From Neospora caninum Liverpool (Eukaryota > Apicomplexa > Conoidasida > Eucoccidiorida > Sarcocystidae): a DNA stretch of 64,000 nt. How positions within the stretch are numbered: position 1 is the stretch's first letter; every line of letters begins with the position of its first letter. The stretch is from assembly GCF_000208865.1 (NCBI RefSeq), contig NC_018392.1, positions 248,001-312,000 of the forward strand. The letters are read 5' to 3'. The notes beneath the pieces were generated by a model. The model saw only the letters and a list, made by a program, of their open reading frames with translations, ran no database searches and had not been told where the DNA came from. Below are positions 54,678-64,000 of the stretch, piece by piece. The position numbers were made by a program, and so were the translations under genes.

Positions 54678-57066
54678 ATATGTGGCAACGGACCGGCTGA
54701 GAGAAGAAAGGCCAGTCTCGGCTTTTAAGAAAAATGCAGAGCTTGCTCGGCCCAACCCGTCGAGGGAGAACACTCTCGGCATTTTCTGTTTTCTCCTCTT
54801 TTCTCCCGCTCTCTCCTCTTTTCTGCCTGTTGCTTTCTCTTTCTCTCTTCGCTGTCGTTTTCCCGTCTTCTTCTCTTCCGTTTTATCGCTCCCTGTACCT
54901 CTTGCTCTCCCTGTAGTTTCTTCCTTGCTTCTCTCCTTGGCCTCGTAATCTTCCTCTGCGTCTTCGTCTCATTTTCTCGCTTCTTTAACTCTCTGTCGCC
55001 GGTAAAAAGTGCCGTCGCGTCCCTGCCGCATGGCGACGAATCCGCCCTTCTCAGCAGAGCGACATCGAAGACACCGCAGAGGTGTTTTGTTCACGACTTT
55101 CATGTCGTTTGTGCCTCCACTGGTTTTGGGGATCTTCATTTCCGTCCTCTCCGCCACAATAGAGATTATTGATTGAAGATGAAACAAATAATTTTGTTTT
55201 ATTTTAGCGAAAGGCCTTAAACCTGCCGGTATTACAGGAAGAAGAGTTAAAAACAATCATTCAGGATTCGTGTCATCCCTCCCTGATGCGTCGACGCTCG
55301 ACTCTGCCGTCGCCATGCAGGCTCCTTTCCTCTCGCATTTCTGTGAGTGGAGGAACCTCTCGCGTGACCGCGTTTACAGACGCACGGCGAGCGCGCGCAA
55401 TGGCGAGAGGAGCCGAGTAGGAAAAGGCGCAAGTTGTCTCGAGAGAGTTATGCAAATACCCTGTTTCTAAAATCCCAAGATAACCCACTCCCAGTAGTTA
55501 TCTGACCTGCGATCACTGGGGCGTGCAGCTGCTTTCTCGTCTCGTCTCCCCTCTGCGCTCGCGGGAGACGTTAGGAGAAAGAGAGCAGAAGAATACACAG
55601 CAAGACTGACAGAGAAAGACACTCAGAGAGAGATGCGTGCTTCCACGATACGTGCAATTACACCTATCTCTACCTACCATATATATATATATATATATAT
55701 ATATAATGAATACTTTCTTTGTGTCGGCAAGTGAGAGTTTGTGCCTTTGATCAGAAGCTGTCTCTGCAGCGGAGCTGTGTAGGCATCCGTTTGGATTTTT
55801 CTGTGGTTTTGTGTGTGGAACAAGAGGCGACTGAGGAGCGGAGGGGTGCCTGGCCTGTGCCGGCGGACAGATTTGTCTCGTCGCGCAAAGCTGCCTTCTT
55901 CCTCGCAGGGACAGCAGATGCACTGCTCGCGGGAAGAGAAAGACGGCGAAAGTCTTTGCAGTTCGAAAGCCGCTCTCCGAACAAAGGTTGAGGATCATGC
56001 CACTTGCACTCTCCCCCGCTCTCTCTGCGCACCCCCTCCGGACATAAACATATTTATATACATATGCTTATGAAGCGCACAGTGCCTGCGCGTGTCGACG
56101 CCATCGAAGACACCGGCCACGGCCTCGGAGACATTCACACACCTACTTAACGGCATCCATGGAGGTTCGCGCTCTGCTTTAACACTGGACTTCTTCTCTC
56201 CCTTTTTCTGCGGGGACTTCCCACTTCCTCCAGAAGACCACAAGCCCGAACGTAGAGTACAAACAGAAGCTGCATGGAGGTCGAAGCAGACAAGGATTCG
56301 TACGCCTGCAATGCACAGCTATGCGCGTGCAAATGCACAGCTATGCGCATGCACAGGTGTACGTAATGCATCGACATGCGACGTGGAAAAATAAACTGGG
56401 ACACCGGGGCCCCCCTTTCTTTTTCTTTTTGTCTCGCGCATTCGCGAGTGACGGGCGCACTGCCCTCTCGAGACGTGTGGGGCTGGCCACGCGCTTTTCC
56501 CTTGGTGGAAGGTTCAATTTCCGAGCAACAAGCCTCTGCGAATGCAGAAAAATAACTCGCTTTTCGACGTCTACAGCGTGCGGGCGTACCGAAAAATAAT
56601 ACATAAACGGAAACGTGCATATGTTTGTAGCTCTGCGTTGCTGAATCAAGGCTGAAGCGTTTCTGCCGCCATTGCCGCCTTCCCTTTGGAGAAAGCGCTC
56701 CCTTTACCCCGACACACAAAGGCGTCTCCGGTTGAGACAAGAAAAACTACGAGAAGCCGCGGGCCAGAAACTGCCAAGGAGTCTTCCTCGCCAGCAGGCT
56801 TTTGTGCTCCATACGCAACCGCAGAGGATGCGTTCTCTCCCTGGCATTTCTCGCGTTTTCTAACACGTAGGACACACACTCCCAGTCTCCACACCTCTCC
56901 GGAAACTTCCGGAGCTAGGAATTCTCTCCAGCGGGGAAAACAGCGAAGACGCCCCCCGCCTGTCCCCTGGGAGAAGAAACTCAGACACCACGTCTCCGTT
57001 GGCGGCGAAGGACACCGAACAAGCGAACAAGTTCCGCGTCACCCCTCCTCCCTCAGCTCCCCACTA

Positions 57067-57069
<3 letters not shown>

Positions 57070-57103
<34 letters not shown>
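57070..57103. repeat. TA microsatellite, intergenic
   Basis: About 17 TA units in the convergent intergenic region. A second array lies at 55678-55706. Confidence 0.85.
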
Positions 57104-57108
<5 letters not shown>

Positions 57109-57916
57109 GCATGTCGTGCATGTGGAGACATTCAAAATCACACCATACATATGTATATAAATATATATGAATATATCTGTCTATATCTATGCATGCACCT
57201 TGGACGTTTGAATGCGTCCATCCGTCTCCTTCCTTTGTTCAGAGAAGTCGAGGCTCAGAGAGGCGAACGGAAGCCTGTCCTGGAACGCGTCTCGAGAAGT
57301 GCACGATGAAACGCATGCGGAGGTTAAAGAGTGATTTGGGGATACGCCCCTCCCCTTCTCGAGCTCGCCACGCGGGCAGTCCGGCGCCGACAGCACACAC
57401 AACTGCGGGGTGTCTACACTGGGCGCCAAGTTCCATTTTTAACAAAGACACTGCTGTCTACAAAACGACGCGTCATAACGGCGGGGGACACACGGGGCTC
57501 TTCATTTCGAGAGAGCCTGGACTCTGCAAAGATCGGAGAGACATGACTATTTCGGATCGAGCAAGCTCTCTGCATGCAGAGAGAAGACCGCCCCGGTAGT
57601 TTGGCAGCACACTCCTCGGAAGTGTCTGCAGGATCTCTTGGCTCGACACAACGGGACAAAGCGGCACACTCCACCAGGCGAAACAATTGTGGACAGCAGT
57701 GCGCCTCTCGAGGCTGTGAACGCAGGTTGTCTCCCTGGAGAATCCTCCATCTGCCTGGAACCCGGAGTGCCCGACATCCCCACGGGGAAAAGGACTCCCC
57801 GCGTGCGGGCTGTGCATCCGGTTCTTCGGCGCAGCCACACACACTAATGCACAACGCGTCGGTTTTCCCTTTCCACAAAACATCTTTCGCTCTCTTGGTG
57901 TCCTGCAAACGCCCCG

Positions 57917-57938
57917 GTGTGTGTGTGTGTGTGTGTGT
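57917..57938. repeat. GT dinucleotide run
   Basis: Eleven GT units lie about 20 bases beyond the stop codon of the minus-strand desaturase gene (57959), in its expected 3' UTR. Confidence 0.85.
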
Positions 57939-57958
57939 CTCGAGATGTTACTTCGCCT

Positions 57959-58529
57959 TTAACAGCCACATGCGCGAAGCGCCGCCGCTGCTTCGCGTCT
58001 CTTCAGCTCTTCGTTGGGGGCCAACACTGAGGTTTTCCGCTTCGCGTCTCCACTTTTCAGCTGGCCTTCATCGCCCTGCGCCAAGAGGATCTCTTCCTCC
58101 AGTCCTGAAGCGCGCGTCGCCTCCGTCTCGAGCTCTGCATCCGATTCTGTCGAAAACTCGGGGGCTGTTGCCAGGCGCTGACGAAGGATGCGCGACGCTT
58201 CACCCAACCCTTGACGAGAAACACTGCAAATACACCCACACAACGATCCACAATGATATATATATATATATATATCCTTGCATCTGCATAGCTATACAGC
58301 CATCACTCTGTGTAAGGCTGCCTTGGATTGATGACCTCGAGAAGAGAGGTAGGCGCCATCTCGAGAGACCGTGAAAGAACAGTTTCCAAGGAATGGGTTG
58401 CCACAGGAGAACGAGGAGGCTGGGACCAAGCAGTAGGCTACACTTGAGTGAAAATGGACGGAGACAGATACACCTAGGTGTCCAGGTAAGACCCAACGAC
58501 CGCCCGACACTCCCCATGTTACAAACGTC

Positions 58530-58562
<33 letters not shown>

Positions 58563-61500
58563 AATATATTGATAACTATATAAATATAGTTGATGACTAT
58601 ATATAGTTTTTTTATGGATTTATGTTTCTATGCATGAGCCACCCGTGAACGAAGCTTGAGAGTCTCTCTTACTCGTATGTGAGAGCTTGGATCAGGTGTT
58701 TCTTGGGAAGTTCGTGGTGGAGATGGTCAATCCACTTCCACAGGAGACCTCCGCGATGGGCTTTCCGCGTTCGCCGACGCTCGTCACTGACATCGCGCAT
58801 CCATCGGAGAGCCGAAGGCGCCGCAATTTTGAAATTCACGTTGTTCTCTTCATTGGTCACATCGTCTGCGGGAGAAAAACAAGAAAAACACAGACGGGCA
58901 CAGACTCGCCTCCACACGAAACGCTCGGTGCTCGCCAAGCAGCTGAACGCCCGGCCCATCGCTTCCAAAGTACACGGTCCATCACATATATACATATATA
59001 CATATGCATATATACATACAGGTGTATGGATGCTCATGTATGCTGGTTTGAATGAGGACGCGCAGAGCGACGGCGAAGTCACCCGGATGCCTCCACGTCT
59101 TGGGAGATTTGACTGAGTTACTACTCTTTTTCCGCACAATGAATATATGTTTCTGAATTTTTATGAAACTGTTTGCCAGGGTTTTGACTTACGGGGGCCT
59201 CCGCCTTCGAGAAGGCCGTAGTAGTACGCCATCCACGCGTTGCAAACAAGGTACGGACCGACGTAGAAGATTAGGACCTCGCTGAGGTAGCCTTGGGATC
59301 CCGCTAGCCAGGCCAGCGCGGCGAACACTCCGATGCATGTGAAGAAGCTCGTTTGCCAGCAGTTCGCTCCTGCCAGGTGGGCGAAGCGGAAGCAACTGTC
59401 GAAGAGACAGGGTCTGAAGGTGAGGGGGGACAGAGCGGGGACAGGAGCCGGAAGCGCACTGAGGGATCACAACCCGAAAAGCCCCGCCCGCGCAGTCCCT
59501 GGGGAAGACTCGCCGAAAAAACGCGAAACCACGCAGCGCACCAACGAAAGAAAGGGAAAAAAGACTAAGCACGACTTCTTTTCACACGCGCAGGTCATTA
59601 ACCCCCACACGCGGATCACGGTAACCGCGGGTACAGAAAGAAAGGAGACACACTGCGTCTCAACTGCGATCGCGCGTTTCCCGTTCTTCGCTTTCTTCCT
59701 GATTTCTTCTCTTCCACTGCTTCCCTTCCTTCCGGCATATTTCGTCTTGCTTCCGGACTTGCCTGATAGCCGGAGCTTCGAAGGGTTCGCCCGCGCGTCT
59801 GGGTTTGTACGGGACGAGCAGGGCAGCCTGAATGCAAGCCGCGACTGCGTGGTTGAGCAGAGGCGAGGAGGAGAATTTGCCATTGGCAGCCTCGGTCGCG
59901 TGCACAAAGAGAGCGAACCAGAGCGTCCCTGTGGCGGCTGCAAAGGCCACAGAAAGCCCCACCAGCAGCGTGAACTGCGCAGCTCGGAGCAGGGGCGAGG
60001 GCGACGGAGCTGCGAGGAGCTCGAGAAGCGCCGCGACGCCGAGGAAGCGGTAGGCGACAAACGAGAGGCCCGCGACGAGAAGGACGTCTCGGAGGAGCAC
60101 CGCCTGAGCGGGGGGACACACACGAGCAAGGCAGCTGTGCCCTGTGAAACGGGTGTGCACGGCGAAAAGAACGGGTAAGCAGAGCGTGAGGAAGAGACCA
60201 GGAGGCCGAGAAGAAGCGACGGAAGAGGGCCATGAAAAAGGGAAGAGAAGAAACGTCGATGGGAGGTTTTCGAAAAGGCAACGACCCGAAAGACAGCGAG
60301 AAAGGCCAGTTGGAGACGCGCGCAGCGAAAAGAGGAGACACACTCGCCGGCAGTTCCCACCACGCGCGAAGGAAAAAGAAAACACATGTGCCGCGAAAAA
60401 GACGTCAGACGGAGGACGCGCGTCATCGCGAACACAAAGTCGCGAGAACCGCCTTACGAGGTTGGCGAAAGTGTGGACGCGATACACACGCGCGGGAAAC
60501 ATTTGCTTAATCGACTCCATGTAGATGATTTGCTTGTCCGCTCCAGAACGTTGCAACAGCTTTTCCTCCTCCTGTCTCATCAGCTCGTCGCGCTTTTCTC
60601 TCGCCCTCTGCCACGCCGTTGTCGCGCGGCGGCGGTTCCACACGAGCCCGAACAGAGCGCCCGTATCAATCACCTACACAGCCCCAACACACCACAACGT
60701 TTTCCACACGATCCTAAACGCGTGCAAAAGCTGTACACTTCCATTCAGCCACACACGCATGTATCGAGTTTGCGGCTAAGCATCCACGATGCGAACTTCA
60801 GGTTTCCATCACATCTATTTGGAGAAAGACGCTTGATAATATTACCGTAAGTACTCTCATACATATAAAAGTATACGGAGGTGGCCCGGCGCGTTACAAG
60901 CGGTGTATGCGCTTGTCTCGGAGAAGGGTTAGGCGAGCACACTGCAGAAATCACAGGCGCGCTTGCATTGCCCTTCGCAGGGGCGATTTCCGTACTCAAA
61001 TGCACTAGCGTCGCATTCCTTGTTATCCATCAATTTATCTATACAAACACGCCAATATATACATACATATATATATATATACATATACATATTCATATGT
61101 ATACATATGTATACATTTTGTACGCATATTGAGGTGTTTTGATAGGTGCGTATAGGTACGAAACGACCTGCGGGCCCTTATATGTGGAGACAGTGAACAG
61201 TGGAACAGAGGCGAGTCGGCTGTGTCGATCTCTCTGCTTTGTTCTGACCAGTTTCGACGGGTTGTAGTTCTCGAACACGCCGCCTTCTGCAGCGGCGTAA
61301 TCGTAGGGGTACATGTGATGCCAGTTATGCCAGCCCTCGCCGACGGCGACGAAGGCAGTGAAAATTGATTCACTCGGGCGTGTCTGCGGCGCATACGGTC
61401 GGTCGCCCCAAAAGTGCGCCACGCTGTTCACAGTCCAGGTTGCATGCAACGTCATGCACCAGCGCAGCGCTCCTGAAAGCCCGAAAACACACAGACGGCA

Positions 61501-62071
61501 AACACGCATCCTTCAGAGACCGAAAAACAGCTCTTTCGAAGAACTAAGCTTCGAGAAAACGGGAGTGGCCCTGCCCATCCCCGCTCTCCAGGACACCCCT
61601 TAAACAGATGCACTTGAATACACACGCGCATGCGTGTGTGGATGCATGCACATGCACAGGTGCACGTAAAGACACCCGAAAAAAAAACGCCTTGCTCGAA
61701 GATATGCTCCTGAATGTCATTTCCTCTCTCGCCGAAAGGGTCTACAGAGAGCGAACGTTTTTATCCTTTTCGACAGCATCGCTTTGCACGGACCGTGAGC
61801 GAAGAAGCCAAGCCAGAAGCTGTTGTACACGTAGTAGCCGTAGAGCCCGGGGAGGACGAAACAGAAAAACTGGTTCCACCAAGGGTCGAGTTTCTTTTGC
61901 AGGAGGACACAGGGATCCTCCAGCAAGTCGCTGCAGTCAATGTCTCTTCCTAAAAAAAAAAAAACCAGAAAAACGCAGGAACAGCCACATACACTCGGCT
62001 TCCCTCCGACTCCGCGCTTTTTCCCTGCCCAAGGTACTCACAAATTTACACGCATATACATATGCATGCTC

Positions 62072-62109
<38 letters not shown>

Positions 62110-63868
62110 TCCCGGCGGAAACACAGAATCGCGTTTCTCGCTGTTGCCTCACACATATATAGATATATATGGAAGCACAAAGACTTTTCCACAGAGGAAA
62201 AGAACACAGCGCAGTTTGTCTCGATTTCGTCGGTGGCGACAAAAGATGTGGCGCGCCAAATTCGTTTCCTTCCAAGCTTCGCTTTCATTGAGCGAGCGAA
62301 CGTGGATGGGAAAACACAAAACCAGAGCGCTTCCTTCTGTCTTGGCTAAGGCACACGTGCCTCCATGAACCCACGAGTCGTCAAAGTCCGAAAAAGGTTG
62401 TCTCTTTCTCCCTGCGAGATGGCGTCTCTGGAAAAGACCCGCATGTAGTGAATGGCGAAAACGGGAATTCCTTCGCTTCTCTTACCCGCAATGGAGACTT
62501 CTGCAGGCTTCTTGTACAGCAGCCAGCCCATGTGGCAGTAGAAAAACCCCTTGGTCGCGTTGTACGGATCGCCTACTGAGTCTGAATTCTTGTGGTGGAC
62601 CCGGTGATCACGGGACTGAAAGAAACGAAAAAAAGAAAATTCCACACAGCCTCCCTACGCCTCCGACACTTATCCGCCACATTTTCACACGCGGCTATAA
62701 CTCAGGCTCCCCTCTGTTCTCTCTAGCTACCTGTAGACAGGTGTGTGTTTGCACCGTTTTTTTATCATCACAAAGATGCTCTTTGCGCGTGTATTCACAC
62801 AAGACGCATCGATTCCCAAATGGCGTCTCGACGGACGAGGATATTTGCATATGTGCACACTTGTACACAGAAATTTATACACGTATATGAACGGATACCA
62901 TGGCCGAGAGAAAGCCTGAAGGAGCGGCGAAGTAAGCTGTCTTTCGGTGGGTATGAGCGTCTCTTACCCAGTGATAGATGGAGCCTTGATTGGCGAAGGA
63001 GTTGAGAATCAACATGGCAATTCGCCACGGCAAAGCTGCCTTGTACGCTCGATGCGCCCAGAGACGGTGTGCGCCGCAAGTGATGCCCAGACCCCCGACC
63101 ATGTAGAACCCTGTTACCTGGGTAAACGCGAGGGATGCGAGGAGAAAGACAAAGGTTGCGTGCGTGAAGCCGGAGGCGAGACAGAAGTTTTCCGAGGAAA
63201 TGATCGATGCCGCAGATGGTCCGGAATCCAGAACAACCCAGGAGGGCACTGGCAAGACTGCCGACGCGGAAGCGCGGGGGACGGAGAGTCGCAGCGCAGC
63301 CTCCAGCTTCCTCCACCAGGTGTGCATGCACCACTTTCCATCTTCGGCCCCATCGCACCCACATGCCTGCCACACTTTCGAACGAGCAAAAAAGCGAGAT
63401 GTCTGCTAACCGCCTGTCCTCGTCCTCTCCCCTCTTCCGCACCCCGTTTACTTTGTCGCGCTTTGCCGTTCCACTCCGCCTCTGCCCGCCCTTTCCTTCT
63501 GCATCCTGTTCTCTCTCTCGCGCTCTCCTGTGCTCGCTCGCTGCCTCTCTTCCCTCTCTTCTCGCTCCCGTCATGTGGCCGCACGGCCGTGCTTTCCTTC
63601 CAGTTTGAGATGCTTGTCTTTCTCCGCGCGTGAGTGCGTCGCCCAAGGCTCTTTTCGTTTCGAGAACTGAGCATCGGCTCCGAGAGCGCGTACCTCGAAG
63701 AAGAGCCGCCAAGCCGACGGGTGACTCAGAAGCAACAGAATGCCCACGAAGGCGAAGACGTGGAAATACATCAAGAAGGCGAACATGAAGGCCCGGAGCT
63801 CCTGGTGGTAGTGACTCAAATACACGCTCAGAGAGTAGTAGGAGAGCAGAATCTCCATGCCCACACCC
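57959..63868 (-). CDS. Delta-9 fatty acyl desaturase fused to a degenerate Delta-12-like desaturase
   Basis: Minus-strand exons: 63694-63868, 62968-63366, 62486-62615, 61794-61949, 61249-61472, 60458-60673, 59811-60103, 59193-59395, 58673-58865 and 57959-58223. All nine junctions are in frame, giving about 750 aa; the 5' end lies beyond the right edge. The first half is a membrane Delta-9 desaturase, which introduces a double bond into stearoyl- or palmitoyl-CoA at the ER using di-iron and cytochrome b5. Its histidine boxes are complete: GAHRLWAHRAYKA, SRDHRVHHKNSD, NSVAHFWGDRPY and GEGWHNWHHMYPYDY. The second half resembles Delta-12/FAD2 desaturases (SIKQMFPARVYRVH, LLRDVLLV, SSSPLLNHAVAACIQAALLV, YVGPYLVCNAW) but lacks intact boxes. 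One exon (60458-60673) holds the end of the first and the start of the second half. The final exon is a charged tail and is the least certain. Confidence 0.88.
58257..58600. repeat. TA-rich arrays in the last desaturase intron
   Basis: TA runs at 58257-58274 and 58530-58555, then AT-rich imperfect repeats to about 58600, all inside the intron 58224-58672. Confidence 0.8.
58673..60540 (-). other. Degenerate Delta-12-type desaturase half
   Basis: From the SIKQMFPARVYRVH element, like KKAIPPHCFQRS of FAD2, to the HHELPKKHL element. The box expected as HECGH reads HATEA. The box expected as HRRHH reads like FRFAHLAGANCW. The third region has IDHLHHELPKKHL, where FAD2 has H..THVAHHLF, and the QHTHP position reads LEGGGPH. 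Hydrophobic segments are retained (LLVAGLSFVAYRFLGVAALL, FTLLVGLSVAFAAATGTLWF, FFTCIGVFAALAWLAG). With two histidine boxes lost it is unlikely to bind di-iron. A regulatory, lipid-binding or scaffolding role is inference. Confidence 0.65.
58985..59021. repeat. TATACA-type array in desaturase intron
   Basis: Mixed ATATAC units lie between the exons 59193-59395 and 58673-58865. Confidence 0.75.
61050..61110. repeat. TA-rich array in desaturase intron
   Basis: Mixed TATATACATA units lie in the intron between exons 61249-61472 and 60458-60673. Confidence 0.8.
61249..63225 (-). other. Delta-9 desaturase catalytic core
   Basis: Exons 62968-63366 (from about 63225), 62486-62615, 61794-61949 and 61249-61472. 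The core runs from a membrane segment (FVFLLASLAFTQVTGFYMV) through GLGITCGAHRLWAHR, SRDHRVHH and the second membrane pair (FFCFVLPGLYGYYVYN) to WHNWHHMYPYDYAAAEGG. All eight family histidines expected in the boxes are present, plus the Asn and His of the NSVAH element, so it should be active. PSKL then VIDTGALFGLVWNR, across the next junction, matches the usual end of the family. Confidence 0.92.
62075..62107. repeat. TA microsatellite in desaturase intron
   Basis: About 16 TA units lie in the intron between exons 62486-62615 and 61794-61949. Confidence 0.9.
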
Positions 63869-64000
63869 CTGGACGCAGGACAGCAGAGAAACGGGGAGTG
63901 GCGGTGGGACCAAAAAGGCGAGAGCTACACAGAAAGGACGGTAAAAAAGTTAAAGCACGTGAGATGGCACACGGGGTGTCCGGCCGCCGCGCAGGACACC
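63869..64000 (-). other. Desaturase intron and possible exon remnant at right edge
   Basis: The acceptor before exon 63694-63868 (TGCGTCCAG) is preceded by CT-rich DNA, so 63870 to at least about 63970 is intron. The upstream exon needs to leave two bases over. The last ~28 bases of the window could be its end, but the edge cuts it off. Confidence 0.4.

Larger units (their letters stand above)
54678..57958. other. Convergent intergenic region between GMD and desaturase
   Basis: No supported gene in 3.3 kb. The GMD side is CT-rich (54780-54980, probably 3' UTR). TA arrays lie at 55678-55706 and 57070-57103, and a GT run at 57917-57938. Open frames such as 56686-57309 are broken by the arrays or lack motifs. 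Confidence 0.5.

Overview
The window looks like nuclear DNA of a tissue-cyst-forming coccidian apicomplexan (Toxoplasma, Hammondia or Neospora type). Genes have many GT-AG exons and proteins carry long low-complexity insertions. Coding DNA is GC-balanced and purine-rich, 5' leaders are pyrimidine-rich, and many introns hold TA microsatellites. I see no bacterial operons, mobile elements, CRISPR arrays or convincing RNA genes. The genus is inferred from style and gene content, not from a database match.

Left part. A secreted-protein gene leaves the window on the minus strand (1-138). It is divergent from a two-exon gene with an RRM-like segment (4476-6234, plus). Next on the plus strand is a very large 12-exon gene (10013-24773, about 3,087 aa). 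Its centre is the RNA polymerase I initiation factor RRN3/TIF-IA. Directly upstream, in the same reading frame, lies a DUF3223/DCL (DeCL) domain, a family linked elsewhere to rRNA maturation and plant RNA polymerases. A nucleolar-style lysine-block/acidic tail follows. Every exon junction I chose keeps the frame.

Middle part. A five-exon Gln-rich protein of unknown function (26409-32083, minus, 1,717 aa) is divergent from a five-exon secreted protein built on a recurring Pro-Leu-Gly motif (35089-39714, plus, 1,078 aa). A three-exon METTL22-like methyltransferase with very large insertions follows (41012-46518, minus).

Right part. The 10-exon gene for GDP-mannose 4,6-dehydratase (48737-54677, plus, 435 aa) makes the precursor of GDP-fucose. 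It converges on a gene entering from the right edge (57959-63868, minus, at least 10 exons). That gene encodes a Delta-9 (stearoyl-CoA type) desaturase with all its histidine boxes, followed in frame by a second, Delta-12-like desaturase fold whose histidine boxes are degraded.

The two observations most worth following are the DeCL-RRN3 fusion and the Delta-9/pseudo-Delta-12 desaturase fusion. In each case the link between the two halves rests on reading-frame continuity, and in the desaturase it lies inside a single exon. Exon borders were read by eye from splice consensus plus frame, so individual borders can be off by a few bases.
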